DNA of 64,000 nt from an uncultured Oleiphilaceae bacterium (GTDB taxonomy: Bacteria > Pseudomonadota > Gammaproteobacteria > Pseudomonadales > Oleiphilaceae), in NCBI GenBank assembly GCA_913060665.1, contig CAJXUY010000002.1, forward strand, positions 248,001-312,000, given 5' to 3'. How positions within the stretch are numbered: position 1 is the first letter of the stretch; the number at the start of each line of letters is the position of its first letter. A model generated the notes under the pieces. That model was not told the DNA's origin, ran no database searches, and saw only the letters and a program-made list of their open reading frames with translations. Positions 1 to 6,942 of the stretch are shown piece by piece. The position numbers and the translations under genes were made by a program.

Positions 1-1
1 G

Positions 2-1021
2 ACGGTTGACGACGTTGCTGGTGCACTTATCGTGGTAGGTATGTATCAGGCATTCTTTTCTCAAAGTTATGCGGTAAAACTCACTGCGCTAACCTTGTCT
101 GAATGGCCAAAGGCACTCAACCCGTTGATGTCGGCATCACTTTATAGAAGGGCTGACAGAGAAGCCTTTAAGCAACAGTTCCCAGAAAAACAAGATGAGC
201 TGCTAATAGCAAAAGATGATTTACCGGCCCCTTTTCCTCGCTGGAACAATTTAGCGCTCTTTAACGAACAGTCACTTAAAAAAGATCTTATCCAGAGTTT
301 TAATTTATCGGATGAATGCTTACCAGAGCGTTTACTTCTGCTGGTCGCAGGCACAGATGCAGCACAAAAAGCCGTTGAGTATGCCCGTTATTTTACAGAC
401 GTTGATGTACTAGCGGTTGAGCACAGCCTAGAAAACCTGGCCGAAAGTCACTTAAAAGCACAAGAAGAACAATTGAGTAATATCGCTTTTTGGCCGCCAT
501 CGCTAGCAAAACGCTTTTTACAAGACAACAATGAAATTCATTTTGCTTCCATTAATGGCGACTCAAACGTTATTGATCAATCATTTATCAGTCTTATTCA
601 GAACAGTTTAAGTAAGAACGGCGTGATGAATGTTAAGCTTCAAAAATCACCAGACGATGCCACTAAAGACATACAAGCACTCGTGAACAAACAAAAGCTA
701 CGCGCCACCTCCGCCAATATTCGAGCGCTTAGAGCGACTATTTTGGCGGATAAATACAGCGAATACTGGTCAAACCTCATCAATGATGAGTATTTTTATT
801 CTATTGATGGCTGCCGGCAGTCATGGTTTACCAATAATTCTCAACAAGCCATGCTGGGAGCGGTTATCAGTTTGTTGGCGAACCCCAAGTGGAAACTTTC
901 CAAAGTACTCAATCATCATAGCAAAGCCGTTGCAACCGCTTTGGCAAAGAAACATTTGGTTCGCTTCGCCGAAGAAAAGCAAGTTGAAAATGAGTATTCA
1001 ATTTATTTAATAAAATCATAA
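2..1021 (+). CDS. C-terminal part of a TPR-type SAM methyltransferase-like protein (5' end outside window)
   Basis: The frame is open from base 2, so the gene starts upstream of the window and only about 340 C-terminal residues are seen. The layout resembles the C-terminal half of TPR-methyltransferase proteins: a linker ending in a PFPRW segment (like the ENPYPRW of relatives), then a Rossmann-like stretch LLLLVAGTDAAQKAVEYAR, a VLAVEHSLENLAES segment and a C-terminal helical part. The SAM-binding glycine loop, GCGTG in active relatives, reads AGTDA here and the acidic residue after strand 2 is E in VEHS. SAM binding may therefore be weak or lost. Family assignment rests on recalled motifs only; substrate unknown. 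A hairpin terminator follows the stop. Confidence 0.6.
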   Translation, partial: TVDDVAGALIVVGMYQAFFSQSYAVKLTALTLSEWPKALNPLMSASLYRRADREAFKQQFPEKQDELLIAKDDLPAPFPRWNNLALFNEQSLKKDLIQSFNLSDECLPERLLLLVAGTDAAQKAVEYARYFTDVDVLAVEHSLENLAESHLKAQEEQLSNIAFWPPSLAKRFLQDNNEIHFASINGDSNVIDQSFISLIQNSLSKNGVMNVKLQKSPDDATKDIQALVNKQKLRATSANIRALRATILADKYSEYWSNLINDEYFYSIDGCRQSWFTNNSQQAMLGAVISLLANPKWKLSKVLNHHSKAVATALAKKHLVRFAEEKQVENEYSIYLIKS

Positions 1022-1048
1022 CGGGCATTATGATAACTGAGGATAATA

Positions 1049-1070
1049 AGGGGAGTTAGGCGACTCCCCT
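1049..1070. terminator. Hairpin terminator between convergent genes
   Basis: An 8-bp stem (AGGGGAGT/ACTCCCCT) with a 6-base loop lies between two convergent genes, 28 bases after the left gene and 10 bases before the stop of the right one. The T-tract is poor on both strands, so it may work as a bidirectional terminator or only as an mRNA 3'-end hairpin. Confidence 0.6.
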
Positions 1071-1079
1071 TGCGCAACT

Positions 1080-1694
1080 TTAAACGGCTCTCCATCGGAC
1101 ATAATCTTCATATTCATCAACATCCCAGGTTTCTTCTAAAAGCTCATAGGTTAAGTCGTGTTTTTCAGCACGCGCAATCGTTGACCTGAGAACCGTCCCT
1201 TCCCCCCAATCAATATCATCCAACATCCCCGGCTCAATTTTTCGAGCCCCTATTAGCACATATCCACCATCCTCTGCGGGGCCCATAACTAAATCATTAG
1301 TATCGAGTGCTTGAATAGCCCGCTCCAAATAGAGCCCATCAACCGTGGGGCAATCACTCCCAACAATAATCACATTTTCAAACGTTTTGAGTCCGTGAGA
1401 TAACGCATGATACATTCGAGAGCCCAAATCATGCCCTTTTTGGTATGCGACTAATACTGAAAGCTCATGACATCGTTCGGTTAGCATTTGTGATGCTGGG
1501 TTTTCAGTCGATGGGTGATCAAACCAAAGCTCAACAGTAGTGGCATTAGATGAGGTAAGGTTCTTTAATACCGTCAAAGTGAGTTCTATATGCGCATCAT
1601 AGGCGGCCCTTTCGCCCATTTTTTTTGCCAAACGAGTTTTTACCTTACCCAGCAGAGGCCATTTTGCGAACTGTATTAATAACGTACGACTCAT
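1080..1694 (-). CDS. DUF2064 / TIGR04282-type arsenosugar biosynthesis glycosyltransferase
   Basis: About 204 residues. The N-terminus LIQFAKWPLLGKVKTRLAKK is the nucleotide-sugar-binding signature of the DUF2064 family (nucleotidyltransferase-like fold, related to MobA/CofC). VIIVGSDCPTV and MGPAEDGGYVLIGAR are the other family motifs. This family recurs beside arsS and is thought to help attach or process the sugar in arsenosugar synthesis. I start it at the ATG at 1694 rather than the TTG six bases upstream. It is the last gene of the operon, 17 bases after the other glycosyltransferase. Confidence 0.85.
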   Translation of the reverse strand: MSRTLLIQFAKWPLLGKVKTRLAKKMGERAAYDAHIELTLTVLKNLTSSNATTVELWFDHPSTENPASQMLTERCHELSVLVAYQKGHDLGSRMYHALSHGLKTFENVIIVGSDCPTVDGLYLERAIQALDTNDLVMGPAEDGGYVLIGARKIEPGMLDDIDWGEGTVLRSTIARAEKHDLTYELLEETWDVDEYEDYVRWRAV

Positions 1695-1711
1695 AAACAA
1701 CCAATGCGCAC

Positions 1712-2395
1712 TTAGGAGGGGTAGTATTGTTGGTATAATTTTTTGGTATCAACACCTAACATATATTTGAATCTTAGCGACCACATCAACACAATAGTCT
1801 TCCATACGCCATTTTTTTCCCAGCGGCGACTATTCGTGGTAACAGGTACTTTAATGCAATATGGCCGACTGATCTTCTTGAGCTTTTGGGTTAGAGACAC
1901 GTCTTCCATAAGCGGTTGATCAGGGAACCGCCCAACCCGTTCAAAATACGTTTTTCGTACAAAAATTGCCTGATCCCCAGTAGCAATACCCGTCAGCCAT
2001 GAGCGCCAATTCATCATGAACTCTATCACTCTAAACATCCGCTTATCGCCAGATAGACGAACGTCAAAACGCCCCCAAATACTGGTCGACTCAATAAAGA
2101 CTTTAAGTACATTAACCGCGTTATTGGGGAGCGCTGTATCAGCATGAAGAAACAGCATAGTAGAATAACGCGCGGCGTCAGCCCCAGCATTCATTTGAAT
2201 AGCTCTTCCCTTTGCTGAATCAATCCAGTGGTCAACCAAATTGGCGCTTTCAGCTTTGGTGCCGTCATTGCTTCCACCATCAGAAACGATGACTTCAGCA
2301 CCATACAGCCTAAGAAACTGCAACGCCTTCAACGATTTTTTGATAGTTTTTTCTTCGTTAAAAGTCGGAATAATAATACTAATTGGCATCGGCAT
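1712..2395 (-). CDS. TIGR04283-type arsenosugar biosynthesis family 2 glycosyltransferase
   Basis: A GT-A fold glycosyltransferase of family 2, about 227 residues. It opens with ISIIIPTFNEEKTI and VIVSDGGSNDGT (nucleotide binding), then FLHADTALP supplies the metal-binding DxD-like motif; TGDQAIFVRK and MEDVSL follow. The extended frame begins at 2422 inside arsS, but the ATG at 2395 has a GGAG eight bases upstream, formed by the last codons of arsS, and is the likely start. Tight spacing on both sides puts it in the arsS operon. The TIGR04283 subfamily is typical of arsenosugar loci; the acceptor is not known. Confidence 0.85.
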   Translation of the reverse strand: MPMPISIIIPTFNEEKTIKKSLKALQFLRLYGAEVIVSDGGSNDGTKAESANLVDHWIDSAKGRAIQMNAGADAARYSTMLFLHADTALPNNAVNVLKVFIESTSIWGRFDVRLSGDKRMFRVIEFMMNWRSWLTGIATGDQAIFVRKTYFERVGRFPDQPLMEDVSLTQKLKKISRPYCIKVPVTTNSRRWEKNGVWKTIVLMWSLRFKYMLGVDTKKLYQQYYPS

Positions 2396-2400
2396 ATTCG

Positions 2401-3375
2401 TTACTCCAGCGCCCCACCACAACTACTCCCCTGACCTGCGGTGCAACCATAACAATGATTCGCCACAACAATTGGGTGGCCTTCAAGGTTTTGTTTTAAT
2501 AAGTCTGATAAATGCGTTCGATCTGATGCAATTTTTAGGTTTGGTTGAACCAGCGGCATCTCAAGCATCTGATTAAAGTCACAATCATACACATAGCCTT
2601 GCCAGTCAATGCTAATCAAATTGCGGCACATAACAGAGTCGAGGTTCTGCTCTAAATAAGCATCTTTTAACAACCCCATGTAGTTATTAAATTCGCCTTT
2701 TGATAGCAACACACTGCCGAATCGACTAATCGGCATATTGGTAATAGAAAACAGTTGATTAAACTCGATACTAAAACGCTCAAAAAGTTCTCGCTTATAA
2801 TCAAGTTCTAGTTGTTGCTGAGGAGGAGGAAGAAAAGCCCCTCCTGGATTATAAACAAGGTTAAGTGTAAGTCCGCTACCGTCAATCCCATACCCTAGAT
2901 GATTGAGAAGCTGAAGTGCCTCGACACTGCCATCATAAACACCTTTACCGCGCTGCTTATCAACGTTTTCTTCACTATAACAAGGCAGTGAGGCGACTAT
3001 TTCAACGTTATTATCCGCTAAAAACTGTGCCATATCCTCGTAGCCAGGCTCAATCAGTATGGTTAAATTACACCGATCAACCACTGTTACATTACGCTTA
3101 CGAGCTTCTGTCACCAAGTAACGAAACTCAGGATTCATCTCAGGAGCGCCACCTGTTAAATCCAAGGTTTGAATATTTTGAGCATCAATAAACTGCAAAA
3201 GCGTATCAACAGTTTTTCGATCCATCATTTCTGTACGGTTAGGGCCAGCAGCAACATGACAATGAGTGCAACTTAAGTTGCACTTGTAACCCAGATTGAC
3301 TTGAAGGGTATGTAGTTCAGCTCTTCTGATCTCAGGAAAATCAGACAACAAAAGCATTGGACGGGTATCAAGCAT
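2401..3375 (-). CDS. arsS: Arsenosugar biosynthesis radical SAM protein ArsS
   Basis: A 324-residue radical SAM enzyme. The cluster motif CNLSCTHC (C32, C36, C39) binds the SAM-coordinated 4Fe-4S cluster. The C-terminal DUF3641 half contains CRNLISIDWQGYVYDCDFNQ and ends with HCYGCTAGQGSSCGG, cysteine motifs for auxiliary clusters and the hallmark of the ArsS family. ArsS transfers the adenosyl-derived ribosyl moiety onto dimethylated arsenic, the first committed step to arsenosugars. The last cysteine position is a normal Cys codon, not a selenocysteine. ATG at 3375 has AAGG upstream. No arsM methyltransferase is visible nearby, so the methylated arsenic would have to come from elsewhere. 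Confidence 0.9.
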   Translation of the reverse strand: MLDTRPMLLLSDFPEIRRAELHTLQVNLGYKCNLSCTHCHVAAGPNRTEMMDRKTVDTLLQFIDAQNIQTLDLTGGAPEMNPEFRYLVTEARKRNVTVVDRCNLTILIEPGYEDMAQFLADNNVEIVASLPCYSEENVDKQRGKGVYDGSVEALQLLNHLGYGIDGSGLTLNLVYNPGGAFLPPPQQQLELDYKRELFERFSIEFNQLFSITNMPISRFGSVLLSKGEFNNYMGLLKDAYLEQNLDSVMCRNLISIDWQGYVYDCDFNQMLEMPLVQPNLKIASDRTHLSDLLKQNLEGHPIVVANHCYGCTAGQGSSCGGALE

Positions 3376-3435
3376 GGCTAACCTTATTGTTATTCCGTTT
3401 CAGTTAGCAGTGAGACTACCAGAAATTTAGATAGT

Positions 3436-4158
3436 TCAACACCATGAGGCAGTTTCACCGTTCTCATTTTGCATCAACTCCAGAACATTAGCTTCTAGAA
3501 TTCGATAACCCACGTTACCGTATAGTTTCTGCCTGCCACCATTAAGATAATAAGTTGGGCTTCCTTCTACCTTATATAACTCTTTTAGCTCAGCATCTCG
3601 ACACAACGATGCAATCGCCGCCCCATTCTTTAACCGTTCATTAACTGCCGTCAAAGAGATACCTAACGACTTCGCTATATCAGACAAAACCTCATAATTA
3701 GATACATCCAGTGCATCTACAAAAAAAGCCAGCCGAACGCGCCAAATAAACTCTTCAAGCAATGAACGACCACTATAAGCGCTATTATACTCTGAGCTAA
3801 TAACACCCTCTTCTTCAAGTAGTTGAACTGCTTTTATAAAACAGTGTGTCGACGCAGATGACTTTGGACGGCAGGTCTTCCAAATATTTGGGTTAACCTC
3901 AACATGTGAGAACCCTCCACACACCTTCAGTACATGAGCTGAAAAACCATCGAATCCCCCTTTATCCTTCCAACCGTTACCGATACGGTGTTCAGTACAG
4001 CCGAACGTAGGTGTAAAATGGTGCCTGATTATAACCTTTTCACCAAACTGACCCCGCAACTCATCAAGTCTTATCTGGGCTACATACGCCCAAACACACA
4101 ACACATCAGAATAATGAGAGATCAACACTGGCTTGCTCATATCAATAGTTTCACTCAT
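3436..4158 (-). CDS. DsbA-family thioredoxin-fold protein with a single active-site cysteine
   Basis: About 240 residues with a thioredoxin fold of the DsbA/FrnE/2-hydroxychromene-carboxylate isomerase type. The N-terminal motif reads SDVLCVWAY, where oxidoreductases have CPWC, so only the first cysteine is kept. The cis-Pro segment is VEGSPTYYLNG. No signal peptide is seen, so it is cytoplasmic. It overlaps the rhodanese gene upstream by four bases (ATGA) and sits 60 bases ahead of arsS, implying a role in thiol or arsenic chemistry of the same operon. That role is inferred from context only; a glutathione-dependent isomerase-type function is equally possible. Confidence 0.8.
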   Translation of the reverse strand: MSETIDMSKPVLISHYSDVLCVWAYVAQIRLDELRGQFGEKVIIRHHFTPTFGCTEHRIGNGWKDKGGFDGFSAHVLKVCGGFSHVEVNPNIWKTCRPKSSASTHCFIKAVQLLEEEGVISSEYNSAYSGRSLLEEFIWRVRLAFFVDALDVSNYEVLSDIAKSLGISLTAVNERLKNGAAIASLCRDAELKELYKVEGSPTYYLNGGRQKLYGNVGYRILEANVLELMQNENGETASWC

Positions 4159-4511
4159 GACGGCTTAAATTGCTTTTTAATATCTTCAAATGAAGCGCTG
4201 ATCAAGTGAACATTTTTATACCCCATATTCCTGAGCGCCTTAGCAGAAAGAGCGGCTCGTCCACCTGTACCGCAATGTAGCAATATACAGCGCTCAGCAT
4301 CATCGCACAGCTCAGGCATTTTCATTTCTAACACCCCACGAGGTATATTAATAAACCCTTCTACCGAGTCGAGACTGTATTCAGCCGGCTCTCTAACATC
4401 TATCAATAACGGCTTATCACAATCACCCAGTAACTTTAACGATTCAGCAACCGTCAAACACCGCTCACCCACTTTAGCTTCCGCAACAATATCTGATAAC
4501 TGTTTTATCAT
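4155..4511 (-). CDS. Rhodanese-like single-domain protein
   Basis: About 118 residues, one rhodanese domain. LLIDVREPAEYSLDSVEGFINIP is the family's front motif in shorter form, and the active loop CILLHCGTGGRA carries the catalytic cysteine (C of HCGTGGR) that would hold a persulfide. I prefer the ATG at 4511, which has GGAGAAG about nine bases upstream, over the ATG at 4526. It is the first gene of the arsenosugar operon and overlaps the DsbA-like gene by four bases. It may provide sulfane sulfur or act on arsenic thiols, but nothing in the sequence proves this. Confidence 0.88.
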   Translation of the reverse strand: MIKQLSDIVAEAKVGERCLTVAESLKLLGDCDKPLLIDVREPAEYSLDSVEGFINIPRGVLEMKMPELCDDAERCILLHCGTGGRAALSAKALRNMGYKNVHLISASFEDIKKQFKPS

Positions 4512-4689
4512 TTTACGCTTCTCCATTAAACACTATATAACCATATAGATATCATAAGAAATATCGAATAGGAAGTATTTCGTTTCAGCATGGCACAAAA
4601 ACAAGAAATTAATACTGACCACGACCAAATAAGGTTTGCTAAGTCCTTGAGAAATAGAATTCATGACGCTATGATACGCGTTCTTTAGG

Positions 4690-4766
4690 GCCCCGGTGGC
4701 ACAGCTGGATAGCGCGGCCCCCTCCTAAGGGGCAGGTCACAGGTTCGACTCCTGTCCGGGGCACCA
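4690..4766 (+). tRNA. tRNA-Arg(CCT)
   Basis: A complete cloverleaf with CCA encoded. The acceptor stem pairs GCCCCGG (4690-4696) with CCGGGGC (4756-4762), followed by the discriminator A and CCA. The anticodon stem GCCCC/GGGGC closes the loop CTCCTAA, giving anticodon CCT. The T arm is ACAGG-TTCGACT-CCTGT. The D stem has one mismatch. Its 3' end is the insertion site of the island to the right: bases 4730-4769 recur exactly at 13119-13158. Confidence 0.95.
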
Positions 4767-4769
4767 TTT
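4730..4769 (+). repeat. Left direct repeat (att-like) within the tRNA-Arg 3' end
   Basis: Forty bases from the 3' side of the anticodon stem through the CCA and the following TTT are identical to 13119-13158. This copy is part of the functional tRNA gene. Confidence 0.9.
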
Positions 4770-4918
4770 AAATCAATACGTTACAACTTTTCTGAATAAT
4801 CAAATCAAGCGTAAGTTATTTTTTACCCAGTATTTACCCAAAGTAATTAGTCTCTTTTCTTATTGGAAATATTGATGTAACTCTTTGATATTGATCATAC
4901 CCTACTACTGAGATTCAA
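4767..4918. other. Short intergenic stretch after the tRNA, no gene seen
   Basis: This 152-base AT-rich stretch separates the tRNA from the stop codon of the last SMC-operon gene. It contains two copies of TTTACCCA ten bases apart. No integrase start, clear promoter or strong terminator is seen. Confidence 0.5.
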
Positions 4919-5521
4919 TTAGCCTTCAATGTCACTATTCTCATACGCGGTCACCAAGCGAAGAAGAAAGGCGTTACCCGCATCACTTAGAAAATAGCGT
5001 TTATCCCCCACTTTGTAAGCAAAGTTTCGACTGGTAATAAAGTCTAATGCTTCTTGGGTTCCATTCTTAAACCGGGCTGCTCGAAGAATGTCTGTATATT
5101 CTGGGTCTTCATTTAGGGCTGATATATCAGCTTCATCGAGCCCTGTATCGGGCAACGATAAGAGTTCTAAGTCTCTACCTGAGCGAGAGAAATAGCGTCC
5201 TAAAATTAATAGTACAACCTGAATTTTAAACGCATTCTCGTCCGCCTCATCAGCGCCATCATCCCCTACTTCTCTAATATAAAAAAACTCGCCTGAGTCA
5301 TCTAATATCAGCTCGCTGCCAATATGTTGATATAACTTTTTAAAATGGGTCTCGTGATTAAATATTAATGTGTACTGAGGGTTATCTTTATATTCAGCTC
5401 TAAGCGCGTCATATGCTCTTTTGGTTATCACTTTTCCCTGAACAAAGTCGCGATAGATTAACGAGCTCATCTTTGCGTCAATCTCATCAAACAGATCAAG
5501 CCTCGGCTGCGCTGTCTCCAT
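4919..5521 (-). CDS. jetB: Wadjet JetB / MksE-like kite subunit (DUF4194-type)
   Basis: 200 residues, acidic, no signal peptide. Size, fold type (winged-helix KITE-like: GKVITKRAYDAL near residue 29, then LILGRYFSRSG, and a terminal KVGDKRYFLSDAGNAFLLRL wing-like segment) and gene order fit the small MukE/MksE/JetB subunit that joins the kleisin and the SMC protein. Its ATG overlaps the last base of the kleisin gene's stop codon (TAATG), so the two are translationally coupled. There is no catalytic motif. The identity rests mainly on its place in the four-gene SMC operon; the exact Pfam family is inferred. Confidence 0.75.
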   Translation of the reverse strand: METAQPRLDLFDEIDAKMSSLIYRDFVQGKVITKRAYDALRAEYKDNPQYTLIFNHETHFKKLYQHIGSELILDDSGEFFYIREVGDDGADEADENAFKIQVVLLILGRYFSRSGRDLELLSLPDTGLDEADISALNEDPEYTDILRAARFKNGTQEALDFITSRNFAYKVGDKRYFLSDAGNAFLLRLVTAYENSDIEG

Positions 5522-6942
5522 TACTGTTTCTCCTGTACTGCTGCTTGTAATGTTTCTAATCTACGGCGCCGGTAAACATAGGTTTGCTCCTCAAACTCTA
5601 TGCGAACATGTTTATTGGTGTTAACTAAATTCATTGCACTACGGTCATTTCCGGTAAATTCATGTGACAACCGAATAGACGCCGTCAGTAAGTCAGAGAA
5701 CTGATAATTAGGTAAAAAATCTAAAAGTCGATAGTGCAACATCGCAATAAGGTCCTGAGTTGGGCGAAGTTCCATCTCTTTCATCCATTGATAGAGCTTC
5801 TCAGCCCTTTGTAAGCTTTGCTTGGCTAACGACTCAGATGCACTCTCTCCTGCTTCAGGTAGCCAATTCAAGCTTTTAGACATATCACCCAACCGAAGCT
5901 CTATCTCGGTAAATAGATTATCTGTATAGGCTATTGAGTGACCAAACCGGTAATTTTTTGGCCTTGCCTGCTGTTTGAGCCCCAATGCAAAATCCGTTTC
6001 TTTTACAAGTGTTCTTTCTAACCGTGTTTTTCTCAGGTCATGGCTCAGGGTTTGATCGTAATCAGCCCTCAACTGCTGATAAAAATGCTCCATGGCATTT
6101 GATTCAAGCATACCCTTGCGGCTTTTTCTTAAAAACCGTTCTACTTCTTTTGAGACAACAGTGACAGGCTTATAGACATTGGTAAAACTCATGGAAAAGC
6201 GAAATATCTGATCAGCTATGTCGTGAAAACCATAGGTTTCAAAGCGCTGCTTACACTCATTAAGTACTGCAAACAAGTTTAAGCCCTCGGCCAATCGCAG
6301 GTTCGGATTCACAAATGTCCAAGTGGGTTTGATATGCCTTTCATAGATAAGGGTGACGCTCTCAAATAAGTCTTTTCGAAACGACAAAAAATGCTCTGGT
6401 GATTTACTTGATTGAGCCGATAACGCTACTAACTTACTGGTCCAGTTTTGCATCGCAGATACATTCTTGCGTACCAAGCCCAATAAACTGCTGAGCTGCT
6501 CCAATAGGTCATCTCTGAGTTCCGTAAAGTCCGGGTCAGACATTAAGAAAGACGATGCCTCGAGTCTACCACTCACAGAGCGAAGACTATCTAACCGACT
6601 GCGTAACTTTGTATCCGTAATATCTTGTTGCAACGACGCGTTACAAAGTCGAAATATATTTAGCACCTCATCCTGAAACAGTAGTAGCTTATCACCGCCT
6701 TTTTTCTCTATATCGGCAACCACCTGAGACTGAAACAGGTTTTCGGTCTTAAAGACCGTTTTCAAACGACGCTGATCATCCTGTCCCAAGTGGGCTATAT
6801 AGCTTCTGACACCAATAATCAGCGCCGACTCTCTAATATAACGCTCCTTTCTATCATCCATATTTTGAATACAGTCCAACATGACCTGTGGATGATTCAA
6901 AAGAATACGCATTGTCTCCAGCGTATTAAAACGCTTACTCAT
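5521..6942 (-). CDS. jetA: Wadjet JetA / MksF-like kleisin subunit (DUF3375-type)
   Basis: 473 residues, almost wholly helical, without enzymatic motifs. The N-terminus (FNTLETMRILLNHPQ, with YIRESALIIGVRSYI further on) looks like a winged-helix, followed by long helices and a second helical domain, as in MukF/MksF kleisins. Length is close to the usual 470-520. The protein should bridge the JetC dimer heads and bind JetB. It overlaps jetC by four bases (ATGA) and jetB by one base. I call it JetA by size and operon logic; a profile search would settle whether it is DUF3375 proper or an Mks-type kleisin. Confidence 0.78.
   Translation of the reverse strand: MSKRFNTLETMRILLNHPQVMLDCIQNMDDRKERYIRESALIIGVRSYIAHLGQDDQRRLKTVFKTENLFQSQVVADIEKKGGDKLLLFQDEVLNIFRLCNASLQQDITDTKLRSRLDSLRSVSGRLEASSFLMSDPDFTELRDDLLEQLSSLLGLVRKNVSAMQNWTSKLVALSAQSSKSPEHFLSFRKDLFESVTLIYERHIKPTWTFVNPNLRLAEGLNLFAVLNECKQRFETYGFHDIADQIFRFSMSFTNVYKPVTVVSKEVERFLRKSRKGMLESNAMEHFYQQLRADYDQTLSHDLRKTRLERTLVKETDFALGLKQQARPKNYRFGHSIAYTDNLFTEIELRLGDMSKSLNWLPEAGESASESLAKQSLQRAEKLYQWMKEMELRPTQDLIAMLHYRLLDFLPNYQFSDLLTASIRLSHEFTGNDRSAMNLVNTNKHVRIEFEEQTYVYRRRRLETLQAAVQEKQ

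Noticed and set aside
2228-2576. Overlapping plus-strand ORFs within the arsenosugar operon
   Set aside because: They are shadows of arsS and the family 2 glycosyltransferase, whose motifs lie on the other strand.
4800-4845. Paired TTTACCCA motif after the tRNA
   Set aside because: Two copies only, at short spacing; too little to be called an integrase or excisionase binding site.
4885-4898. FNR-like palindrome TTGATATTGATCAT next to the tRNA
   Set aside because: It matches nine of ten consensus positions, but it lies downstream of the last SMC gene and no gene starts to its right, so it has nothing to regulate. Chance occurrence in AT-rich DNA is likely.
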